Shown piece by piece: positions 25,616 through 36,583 of a stretch of DNA of 64,000 nt (within the stretch, counting starts at the first letter, position 1; each line of letters opens with the position of its first letter). This stretch comes from Vitis vinifera (taxonomy: Eukaryota > Streptophyta > Magnoliopsida > Vitales > Vitaceae), in assembly GCF_030704535.1 (NCBI RefSeq), contig NC_081812.1:21551501-21615500 (forward strand), read 5' to 3'. Below the pieces are notes generated by a model, which was given only the letters and a program-made list of their open reading frames with translations, was not told the DNA's origin and ran no database searches. Made by a program: the position numbers and the translations under genes.

Positions 25616-28600
25616 AATTTATTTATAATTAAAAAATTCACACTTTTTTCATATTAGAATCAAATTTTTATTTAATTTTAAAATTTAGTAATATTATAAT
25701 TATAATAAAAATATTTTAAAATATAATTCTTAAATATAATTTTAATACTAAAGTACCAACTAATTATAATTCTATTTTTTATTTATATTTCTACTATTAA
25801 ACTCTATGGAATGAGAAATTAAATTAAAAAGGATTTATTATAAACATATTAAATAATTTTATCCAACAATAAACAATAAAAAAAATAGCTAAAAGAAAAT
25901 TAAAAAGGCAAAAAGAAAAAAAGAAGTTTGGAGAGAAGGAGGATGGATACAGATACAATCAGGTGATAATAATGGAGAGAGAAGGGTGGTAGGGACCACA
26001 TGTATATAAGGGTGTGGAGAAGGAAGATCCCCGGTACAAATGATTGCAACTGTAGAACTTGTCTCCTTTACCATCTACAGCTGTCCCCTCTCTGGGTCCC
26101 ACTCTTTTCTCATCATTACTCACTCACGCCTTCCTCACGTGACTCCCCCCCACTACGTACCTCTCCTTTTCTCCTTTCTCCTTTCTCCTCTCCCTCCCCC
26201 TACCCCACCTAATTTTCTGCCCCAACCCACCCCACCTACCCCCATTTTTCCTTTTCGACTTTTCTTAAGTTTTCCCCCTTTTCCGTTTAAGCCAAATAGC
26301 CGTGAATTTTTTTTCTTAAATACTTGAGCCGCCATTGAAGTAACATACACTCTTGTTCCTCAAGAAAACAAATCCTTTCACAAAATTTTCCCTTTTTTTT
26401 TGGTATGAAAATGAAGGTCAAAATTCTTATATGGTAAAAAAATAATATTTCTTATATTTATAGTTTTAATTATAATTTAAAAGAATAAAATAATAAATAA
26501 AACAATCAAACAGGATTCTCATATATAAATAATTTATTATGAAAAATAAAATTTAATATCTAATTAAAATTTTGAAACATAAAATTAGTTTTTTTATTTT
26601 TTTTAAAAAAAGAGTTTGGAATATTATTGATAAAAAATAAAAACAAATTGCGTTATAAAATAATTATTTGTCACATTTATTTTAACAAAGAGATAAGGTT
26701 TTCGAATTCATGTCATTTTTCGGTTGGACATAGACCAAGGATCAATATTAACGGCTATCATTAGTGGATTCAAAACCTCAAAAAAGTGAAATACAAAATT
26801 CCACTTTTTAATCATGAAGTTTTGTGATGACCAAATGGAGTGGGAGATAATGATTATTCCAATAGACAGTTAGTCACTATTTTATTTGTGTTAATTGACC
26901 ATGGCAATCAAAATAATTCAACATAATCATTTTCAAATCTTAATTTCTGGGATTTAATCATATGATTAGGTTTCACACACCCTTCTCACTATTCATCATT
27001 CATATTTCCTTTGTTTTTTTAAAAAAAAATCAAAATTGCAATCAAATATTCAACAAGAAAAAGTAGCCAAACTTCACCAACCCATGGGTCAAACTTGAAG
27101 ACAAGTTTCAACGACTCTAAAAGGGGAAAAAAAAAAAATTACCCTATAATGATACATTGCATGCCCACTTTTTTTTTTTTTTTATAAAAAAAAAATAATT
27201 TTTAGTTTCAGTCAAACATTTATCCAAAAAACTGGCCAAGTTGAGAGGAGGTGGATAGCTTTACTTTTACTACTAAAATATTTTGGTTGGTTTTTAGAAC
27301 CAAGAGTCATGAGTCATGGCCACTCCATTGGACTTTTTTTCAGCTTTCTAGATTTTCTCCAAGTGGTCCTATATTCAATTTTGACAAAAGAATATTAATA
27401 TATTTAAATTAATATATTAAATATTTGAAAAAATTACAATTTCAAGCATGTTAAGTTAGAAGAAGACTGAATGATACCCCTTTTCATTTAAAGAAGTGAG
27501 GATGGGGGGCATGATGATTGGCAACACTCCATCAGGACCATCACATTTTCAATCGCAGAAAAAGTCTTTTGTGAGCATCCAATATACAAAACCATAATTC
27601 ACATTGATTGAAGCAATAGAGCTCTCTATCTTTTAACATAAATAATTTACCAAAACAACTATCGCAATAAGTGTGCAATTAAACAAATTACGGTGGAAGT
27701 GGGTAAAACATTAAACCTAAAAGAGAGGTGGGTGACCAAATTATGGGTCTTCTCACTCCCTGCTTCGTCCTTTTTAACCCCTTCAATATATTATTAATAA
27801 ATTCAAGGTAACCAACCATTGAATTATTAGAGTTTAGTGACGCAAATTGTATTCGACTCCGTTCAATGGGTAAAAACATGAACATATATTTTAATTTTAA
27901 AATAATAATAATTTTTTTTTGGTAACTATGGGTAATTTTTGATGGTATGTTCCTATACCAATAATTTACGTATAGCGCTCTTTCGTTCTCTTTCTCCTTC
28001 TCTCTCACTTATCATTAAAGCCTGCATGACTTCAATAATTGCAATGATCCCAAAAGCATGACATATCTGACCTGGTCACCTCCTCTAGATGTGTATTTTA
28101 ATTACGACTCCTATAAAGCTATCCCACGCGCGTGGACCACCCCCACCTCTTTCAATCTTTATATTTATTAAAAACACCCAACTCCCACATTTTTTTTATT
28201 ATTTTAATATTAATATTCTTTTTCAAAATTAATGCCCTCATTGGATACCCAGGTTGGGGTTTTCATCATTTTAAGATAGTTTCAAGGATTGATGGCTGCT
28301 GATCAGAGGACAATGGGACATTTTTTTTTTCCTTTATTTTTCTGGGTTATCTTTAATAATAATGATGATGATGATGGTTATTATTATTATTATTTAAATA
28401 AAATAAAAAGGACTTTTTCTTGGAATAGTGAAACATAGTCTCCTTGTCTGCTTAAGTAAAACATAATGGGGCAGTTATGGTCAAAATCTCGTGCTAATCT
28501 GACCACTTCTTCAAAAGTTTTCATTGGTTTTGGAAGAGAGTTTGGTTTGGGTTCACGCAATGGGGGTTTGCCACGTTGTAAAACTCCCATTTGAGGTCTG

Positions 28601-28985
28601 GTTCGGTGAGTCAGCGGTCCAAGCCATCAGGGACTTTTCATTTCAATTGCGTCACCCCATTTCAAGCATTTCTTCTAATATCCTCCAATATCCAACTAAA
28701 TCCTAAGCACATAAAAATATAATTAGAGTCTTTTACTCTTGAAACCATTAAATTATTTATAAAAAAGAAAATGGGAATATATATATATTTGGAAAATGAT
28801 GAGAATGTCTCTTGTGGGTAAAGCAAGAAATGGGTATTGGGAGGGGGGTTTATTTACAAATACGTGATAAAGACGGCCTAGGATAGTAGGAGAGAGGAGG
28901 GGAATGTTTCTTAAAAGTTAAGATTATTCAATATTCAATTATTCAACAACTGGGATTTATGATATCATATCATATGCTTAGTGGT

Positions 28986-29016
28986 GGGGGAGGGGAGGGG
29001 CGAGGGGCGAGGGGGG
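28986..29016 (+). promoter_or_regulatory. G-rich tract upstream of HD-Zip gene
   Basis: Five runs of four or more G (GGGGGAGGGGAGGGG then GAGGGGCGAGGGGGG) lie about 290 bp before the HD-Zip ATG on the coding strand. The pattern satisfies the standard G-quadruplex consensus. It falls in the promoter or distal leader. Function is inference. Confidence 0.6.
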
Positions 29017-29305
29017 TTTCATGGCGTTATATTAAATCTGCGCTGCTCTATTCTCTCTTTCTCTCGTGTATGAACGCTTGTATATTTATATAGATTCACG
29101 TGCGTTTGTCAACCTGGATTTGTCGGTCAATCTTTACTCGCACAAGGCAAGCAAAATAAAGGGTCTTTGCTTGGGCTTCACTGCGTTTATATATTGCAAG
29201 ATTGCAAAAGTGGTCTTTTTTAAGCCTCTCTTCTTCAACGTCTATCCAAAACATTCCATCACTTTCTTTCCCTAGTTCTGGTGGAACCGTGGAAGCCATA
29301 TCTAT

Positions 29306-30678
29306 ATGGAGCTAGCTCTGAGCTTAGGTGATGCCTCCAAGCCCTTTACATTTCTTGACAAGACCCAGAAGATGGTCAACAAAGATGCAGGGTTCTGCAT
29401 GGGTTTAGGGACTGGAATTATTGGGAAGGGACAGGGCCATGGAGGTGAAGAAGATGAGAGGAAGGTTTCATCAGATCCGCCCGTTCAGCTTGATCTTCTA
29501 CCGTTTTCCCCTGTTCCTCGCCATCATCCTTCTTCGCAGCTTCGCTTCCCGTGGCTCGCTGATAACCGTGAGTCTGCGATACCCAAATCTCCAAACCTGA
29601 GTTTCTCGATCTTTGTTTTTTTTCGTTATTCTTATCGCTTTTCAGCGCTTCTGGCTTTCTGACAAGTGGGTTTTGATGGTTGCACCTGATTCACAGTGAT
29701 GTCTGAACCCGGTTCATCAGATGGATCCGGGAGAGCCCTGGACGTGAACCGGTTTCCGGTGGCTGTCGCGGCGGCCGAGGATGCGGACGACGGAGGAGCG
29801 CTGTCGTCTCCGAACAGCACAGTCTCATCTTTTCAGATGGATTTTTCGATATACAGAAGCGGAAATGGAGGAAGGAGCAAGAGAGATTTGGAGGCAACCG
29901 TGAATGAAGTTGAGACATCGAGAGCGAGCGACGATGATGAGAATGGTTCAACTCGGAAGAAACTCAGACTCTCTAAAGAACAATCTGCCTTCCTTGAAGA
30001 AAGCTTCAAAGAACACAACACCCTCAATCCTGTAAGTCAAATCTTAGAGTCTGAAAAAAAAAAAAAAAAACCATTTTTTTTAACAGAAAATATTTTCAAT
30101 CAAATGAGTGAATACGATCTTCATTTTTACTTATTATTAATTTGTTTTTGCAGAAGCAAAAGCTGGCTCTAGCCAAACAACTGAATCTCCGGCCACGCCA
30201 AGTAGAAGTGTGGTTCCAGAACAGAAGAGCAAGGTATGATGATTATTTTCTTCCATAAGATTCGGTAGAGAAATAATGTTTGCAGTTGCACCTTGGCTCA
30301 GGGCTCTCGTCCTCAGTTATGGGAATTGATTCTGATGAAATGATACATTAAATTTGTAGGACAAAGCTGAAGCAGACGGAGGTGGATTGTGAGTATTTAA
30401 AGAGATGCTGTGAGACACTGACAGAAGAGAACAGAAGGTTACAGAAGGAGTTGCAAGAATTAAGAGCTTTGAAAACTTCTCAACCCTTCTACATGCAGCT
30501 TCCTGCCACCACTCTCACCATGTGCCCTTCCTGCGAGCGCGTGGCCACCACCTCCACCTCTTCCTCCGCCGCCGCCGCCGCCCCCACCTCCACCTCCGCC
30601 ACCCTTGCCAGAACCAGACTGTTCCCCTTTTCACAAGCCCATGTGCACCAGGCTCCAGCCCACCAGGCTGCTTCATGA
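29306..30678 (+). CDS. HAT14: HD-Zip class II transcription factor, HAT14-like
   Basis: Nuclear DNA-binding regulator of the HD-Zip II family, which mostly represses and often acts in shade and auxin responses. Exons 29306-29567, 29697-30031, 30154-30233 and 30360-30678 give 331 residues. Residues 3-7 (LALSL in MELALSLGD) form an EAR-type LxLxL repression motif. The homeodomain spans about 174-230 (starting [10 protein letters not shown], with VWFQNRRAR in helix 3). The leucine zipper follows directly with Leu239, Leu246, Leu253 and Leu260. CPSCE at 281-285 is the class II redox-sensing signature. The tail is a low-complexity Ser/Thr/Ala stretch ending in His-containing repeats. Introns split the homeodomain as usual for the class. 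Class II is certain; HAT14 orthology is judged from the MELALSLGD start and the zipper region only. Confidence 0.93.
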
Positions 30679-31079
30679 GACACATCATAAAATCCAGACC
30701 TTAAAAAAAAAAAAAAAAAAAAACCCTAAAATGTACTAGCTTCTTATTTTTAATTTTTTGTCGTTTTGTAAATATTTTCGATTTGGGAGGATTTTATGTG
30801 GAATTACTTTTGATCTGATAGTTTCTTGGTAATTGGGTTTTAGAAAGCAGAGGTTGGAAAGAGTGATTACAGTATATTATTGACTACTGAGGAGAATGCA
30901 GGGAGGAGATTTTATTAGAGAACCCTTTTTGAAAGGGCAATTTCCTCATGTATTTCATCCCATTTTGTATTAAATTTAATTAAAAAGACTGCTTCCCTTT
31001 CTCTCTTTCTATTTACTTTGATTTCGTCAAGTCTGGGCTTGGCTCCATGGAAGAAGACAGCATGGTGCATGTGGGTGTG

Positions 31080-31740
31080 ACAAGGACTATGATTAAGGTA
31101 TAGATAATGTGATCAAGATTTAAACTTATGATCAAAATACAAAGTACTTGATCAAGGTATCGAGCTATAAAAATTATGACATCGGTATGAAAAAATACGA
31201 CGAAAAAATGTAACTTTATAATAAGAATACAAATAATATGAAGTACGAAAAGATGAATCACCTGTACGTAATTATAGTATAAAAAAATATGATCAAGATA
31301 TTAAATGGGTAAGAAAACTCGAATACATAAAATGTAATTATGGTATGAAGAATATGATAATGTATTAAAGCACCAAAAAATGTGACAGATATAAATAACG
31401 CAACCAATGTACGAAAAATATTATTACAATATTAAATTTAAAGTATGAAATGTGTGAATAAGTACTAAGGTATGAAAAATATAAACTACACATGAAGAAT
31501 ACAAGTATGATACAAAAATATATGATAAAGGCATGGAAAATGTAACTAATACATCAAGGAAAAAAATGTGATCGAAGTAAAAGTTGTGAAAATGTAATCA
31601 ACATAAGTACAAAAATTGTATCAAAATGTAAAAGAGTAATCAAAATTCGAAAGATGCAACTAAAATACAATGAATGTGACAATGATGATGAGATATGAAA
31701 TTTGTAATATGAGAAAGGTTAAAAACAAAAAAAGTATAGA
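31080..31740. repeat. Degenerate short-period tandem repeat
   Basis: About 660 bp built from variants of a unit of about 15-25 nt combining AAGGTATGA, AAAAATATGA and TGTAATCAA (for example AGTATGAAATGTG, AAGGTATGAAAAATATA, ATGATAAAGGCATGGAAAATG). It is strongly depleted of C on the plus strand. Copies are too diverged to fix one period by eye. Confidence 0.65.
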
Positions 31741-32378
31741 AGTATGAATTTATATATATATAATTATTATTATTCCACATAATAAGTTTTTTTTAATATG
31801 ATATAAAATAAATAAATAAATGTTACCTTTAAAGCAATGAAACTTTCAACTTGGTTATATTTTCTTAGTTACAAATATAAAATTTAAAAGAGAAATAAAT
31901 TAGTTTTAATTTTCATTAGAAATTGTTAAATTTGGACTAGTGTTAGATATAATATATTTAATTAAATTTTATCTTAATTTATTATTTTGTTAATAAAAAT
32001 TTTAAAAATTGATTAATTAACAAAGAGTTATAAAATTTTTATATTTTTGAAATATATGTAATTTAAACTCACTTAAATTTTTTTGGATTGCATTCATTTT
32101 TTAATGGATCATTTATTTATTTATTTATTTTATTATTATGCACATGATAATAAAAGTATGTCTCTTTGATACCAAAGTTTGACTCGCTTTAGAATTACAT
32201 CTAAAAATTGTTTTATTAGAATTTTTCTACATCACATTTGAAATGCCTTTCTCTACTTTTCTAAATAGTATATTATAAAAAAAAAACCCTTAAAAAACAT
32301 TAATTTTAGCATTTAATATTAGGACATATGATGTAATTATTAGGGTTGAAGCTAAAGCCAGCTACTTGTACATTGTTA

Positions 32379-32600
32379 GTTGGTGTTTATTTTTTAATTG
32401 AATAGAAAAAATCAAAATATTTAATTTTTTTTATTACATTAAAAGTAATTTATTGATATCAATTAATATAATTAAATTAAAGTTATTGATGACAAATTTA
32501 TTTTAGTTATATTGATTGATAATTATACATGTTTTTAGTTGAATAAAAAAAATTAAATATTTGACTTTTCCTATTTAGTTTAAAAAATAAACACCACCTT
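32379..32600. mobile_element. MITE, family A-related, copy 3
   Basis: About 220 bp with ends GTTGGTGTTTATTTTTTAAT and TTTAAAAAATAAACACCACC, forming terminal inverted repeats like those of the elements at 12833 and 23631 but with a different interior. Non-coding. Confidence 0.65.
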
Positions 32601-33465
32601 AATCTATTATTTAACAACTTAAAATTTTAAAATAATTGTTTATATAACATATTATTAAAGCTTTGTTTTTTTTTTTTTAAATTTATTGAATTTATGATAG
32701 GAGATTATATTAAGAATGTGTTTGACAATCAAAGTGTTTTTCATGAAAACATTCTCTAAAAGTGTTTGTAAGAGAATCGCAATTTTTTTTTCATAAAATA
32801 CTATAAATGACTTTTCAGATTTTGAAAAATATTTTTAAAATTTTGTCCAATATTTATTTATTTATTTTCAGAAACACCTCTTAACCTAAAAGGGTTTATT
32901 AAAATCACCAACAAACAGACCTTAAGGCTATGACACCCGTTCAAACTGGAATTGTTTCACCTCACAATAAAGAAGTTAAAAGCTTAACAAACAAATTATT
33001 ATTTATTAAGTACCAAACGAGCTGTTAATATTATATTTGCCATGCTATGACCATGTATACATACTAGAGTCTTTGAAGGCTGCACATTATTTTTGGTTGA
33101 CCAAATGTTGGATTAAGCATGGAAACTAAAATAATGCACCACCCACCACCAACATTATAATTTCATGGCATGCTCCATTCCGCCCTTTAAGGTTGTGCTA
33201 TACATTCATTCCGTGGCCCCATTTTTTTTTTTTTTGGTTTTTCCTCAAAAAAAATATTTTTAATTAAATGAGATAGCCTTATCTTATTAATCAATTTGTC
33301 CTTATCACCTAAATTGGATAGTTTAACTACCAAGTTTTCCCTTTTCTTTTGAATATCATCCAATGATTTGTATCAAGTCACCATCTCTGTTTGAGCCCAC
33401 CCATTTTATTTTATTTTATTTTATTGCTAGGCAAGTGGAAAATTAAATCATACGTTTTTACTATT

Positions 33466-33505
33466 TTAATAATAATAATAATAATAATTATTATTATTAT
33501 TATAT
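33466..33505. repeat. AAT/ATT palindromic microsatellite
   Basis: A run of about seven AAT units is followed immediately by a run of ATT units, a near-perfect self-complementary sequence able to form a hairpin or cruciform. Confidence 0.85.
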
Positions 33506-36500
33506 AATGATATTATAATTATGATTGTTATTATTATTTGAAAGTATGAAAGGGTCATCCTCATCTTAGAAGGTCAAAATTCTCTTGATAATATCATAGA
33601 GCCGGAAATATCAAGGAATGTTCCAATTACTTCGATTTCAAGTTTTGTAAAAAAATAAGTAAATAATATAAAAAAATCATTCTTTTAAATCAATGATGTT
33701 ATGATAAGGAGGGAAGACCACGAAGACATGTCATGTAAAAAGACAAAGATTTTTAATATGTTTCGATGAATAATATAATCCTCAAGTGTATTAACACTAA
33801 ACAATTCATTAATCAAAATGAATAAACAGAGTTACAATGATAAAGATTAAAAAAAAACTCTTTTAATTACACACACTCTTAAAAAAAAAACTCTAAACAT
33901 AAAAATGTTAAATACATAGTAAAACAAAACTTGTGAATTAGCACATAAAAAATAAAAAAATAAAAAAAAATCTCAATGGCATTGCCTTCTTTGGACCCTC
34001 GCAAGCTCATCGGGTGGTAGCTTGAGCCTTACAAGTTGACTAGACAACTTAATTGTCGACATCCTAGTAAGGTCCTATAAAATTTATTCAAACTTCATAA
34101 TCCAATATCATGTTTGTTAAAATCTATATTTAAAAATATTTTTTTAAAAAAATGTTAGAAAATTCAAAACTACATTTCAAAGGAAGATTATAAGCCATGA
34201 CTCACCATTTTTTTTTTTGAATAAGTCAACAACATCTCATGCCTCACATGTGAACACGAAATTATTATTTGAACTCATAGAAAAACATGTTTTTCATTTG
34301 AAAAAATAAAAACTATAATTAAAAAATATGTTTTATATTTATAAAAATGAAAAACTTAGTTAAAAATCATTTGTATTTGCTATTTATAAAAATAATAAAA
34401 CTAATTTTTTTTTAAATGACAGATTAATAGCTGAAAATTATTGTAACTATTATTTTATTTTTAAAATAAACATATTTCACGGGGAAAAAAAAGGGGGGAT
34501 CAAAATTTATGCAGTGTTACTTGTCATACGCATCAGGTGATATGAGTGGGTTCATGACCCCAGTGGCGGAACAAGCCCAGATCAGCCCATTTTCTGGGCT
34601 GGGCCGTGCTAAGTTTGTATGGGCTTGGTATAGCCCAAATTCAAAATAATGTAATATTTTCTTAGCCGAGCCCATTAAAAAAATTAATTTAAATATATCC
34701 TTCATTTTGTATCCAAACCTAAAACTAGATTTTAGGAAGAATTAAAATTATTAAGTAAGAATTTATTTGAAAATATAAATTACTTCAAATAATATCTGAT
34801 TATATTTTGTATCTTTTTTATAGTTTCATTCTTTATCAACCAGGAAATTTCAATAATCCAAAGCCTCCTCTAATTTTACAAGCTTGTTTTTTAGTTGCTA
34901 ATTTCTTCCTTTTTAAACTCTGAAAGTTAGTGAGTAAAAGTTATTAGAACATATAAATATGGGAGTTCAGGTGGCGTTTTTTGGGGCCTGAACTATTCAA
35001 ATCCGGCCCATAGAAGACAATCTCACAATGTCTACCAAACATGCAATCTGGTTCGTTGGGAAGGGCTTCAGAACTTCTCATCACGGAGCCCCAGCAATCA
35101 CGAAGCCCATCTTAATGGGGGCCTAGGACGGCCCGGCCTTTCTGATCCAAGACCTCTAAAGCTTTCCATGGTCCAAATTTTTCAGGCTTTGTTTGAATGG
35201 AAGATATCAGTGTGAATAATTAAAGAAAATTAAAACAAATTTTAATTTTTTATTCAAATACTTTGAAAAAGGTAAATAAAAAATAATTTTTTTTTTTGAA
35301 GTAAATCAAATTAAAGAGTATGTAAAACCTTTGTTTTTTCATTGTTCTTGTCCACGTAGTTTCTAGAAATCAGAATTGCAGAATTATTGAGGATAAAAAG
35401 GTCAATCCAAATAGACAAGAGGGGATGTTACACCATTTTATTTATTGATTGTACATTATTCAAATTTCCATTTTTTTTCTCTAGAAGCACAATAAGATAT
35501 GCCCCCAAGGAATCCATAAACATAAATAGATCTTAAGTTGTTCAATCATGACTGATATTCAAACAAAAATGTTACTAAAAATACCAAAAAAAACAAGTGA
35601 TCAAAATCCGAAAACCATAATATGCACTCTTATTTATTTATACATTAATCTCATTTATTTATATCCTCGATCTCCGATGGATATGGAATTAGAATCCTAG
35701 CATTTTCCTAATTTTAATAATGGGTATCAAGACTTTGGTATAATGGGAATAGAAGTGAATGGTTAGATGAAAATATGAATGATGTTATGTCCACAAGTAG
35801 ATGTGATGGCATCTTAACATGGAATCAATCTTATTCTAAGAAAGTAGAGGCCCCCATGATTGAGATGTCGCGACCGACACAAGAAAAATCCGAAAAATTA
35901 GGTTTAAACAAATGGTCAGATTCTCAAAACAGTAAATGAAAGGTCAAGTACCCCATGTGAAGTGTTGGGAAAAAAAGGCTAAAGCAGACAACCTTAACAA
36001 ATATAATATACGAACCAACCTAATAAACTAAGTATATCCATGAAAAGCAGTAACAGTGGATCGTCCAAATGCTATATTAACATTGACTAAAACTTTAGAA
36101 AAGGAAAGTTTAATTTATTGATATATGGCTGAAATCAAAGTTATCATACAAGTTGATCCCAAAAAGTTGACCACTAGGTCTCACAAAAATTGATAATAAA
36201 TCAGACACTATTGCCGACAAGAGGAGGATGGTGTGTAGATGAATAATTACAAGCCCTTCAATTTTATTTTTCAAATATAACAAGCTAAAATAAATTAGAG
36301 ATTTACAAGCTGAGAGAATATGAAGTGGTGTGAGATTTTATTGTTTTCCCACCAAGGGTAATCAACCCCACTTCATTTCTCTTCCTTTTTTTTTTTTTAC
36401 TTCTCTCCCAGTTCTGTTTGTTCCAAGGGAAAAACACTCTTTCTCGGATTTTCTCCAAGTTGTTTCTTTCTTTCTCTATAACCCCAAAAAGAAACTAAGA

Positions 36501-36583
36501 TTATAATATGCAGAGATATCTACGAATTCAATCCAATTCAATAGTTTGATAGAAGTGGACTCTTGATCTGTGTTGTTTTTTAC

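Larger units (their letters stand above)
15734..29280. other. 13.5-kb stretch without a convincing gene
   Basis: After the RING stop comes probable 3' UTR, then 15.9-19.9 kb of moderately AT-rich sequence with no recognisable coding or repeat structure. 20.1-21.5 kb has GA and GAT microsatellites and CT-rich tracts. 21.5-26 kb is very AT-rich with MITEs. 24.3-24.5 and 26.0-26.3 kb are CT-rich and promoter-like (a TATATAAGG lies near 26005), but no ORF with family similarity follows. The 148-codon frame at 19421-19867 and the 82-codon frame at 19934-20182 (both minus) show no domain. Confidence 0.55.
30679..36583. other. AT-rich spacer, no gene seen
   Basis: After the HD-Zip 3' UTR (poly-A run at 30702-30723) there is no supported gene for 5.9 kb. 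Contents: a degenerate short-period repeat (31080-31740), a family A MITE (32379-32600), an AAT/ATT palindrome (33466-33505), and GGCCCA-rich patches at 34550-34650 and 34960-35150. A purine/T-rich patch around 36380-36480 lies downstream of the TBR stop. Confidence 0.6.

Noticed and set aside
26000-26327. TATA-like site followed by CT-rich open frames
   Set aside because: The frames are proline/serine/phenylalanine low-complexity from CT-rich DNA. No gene body follows.
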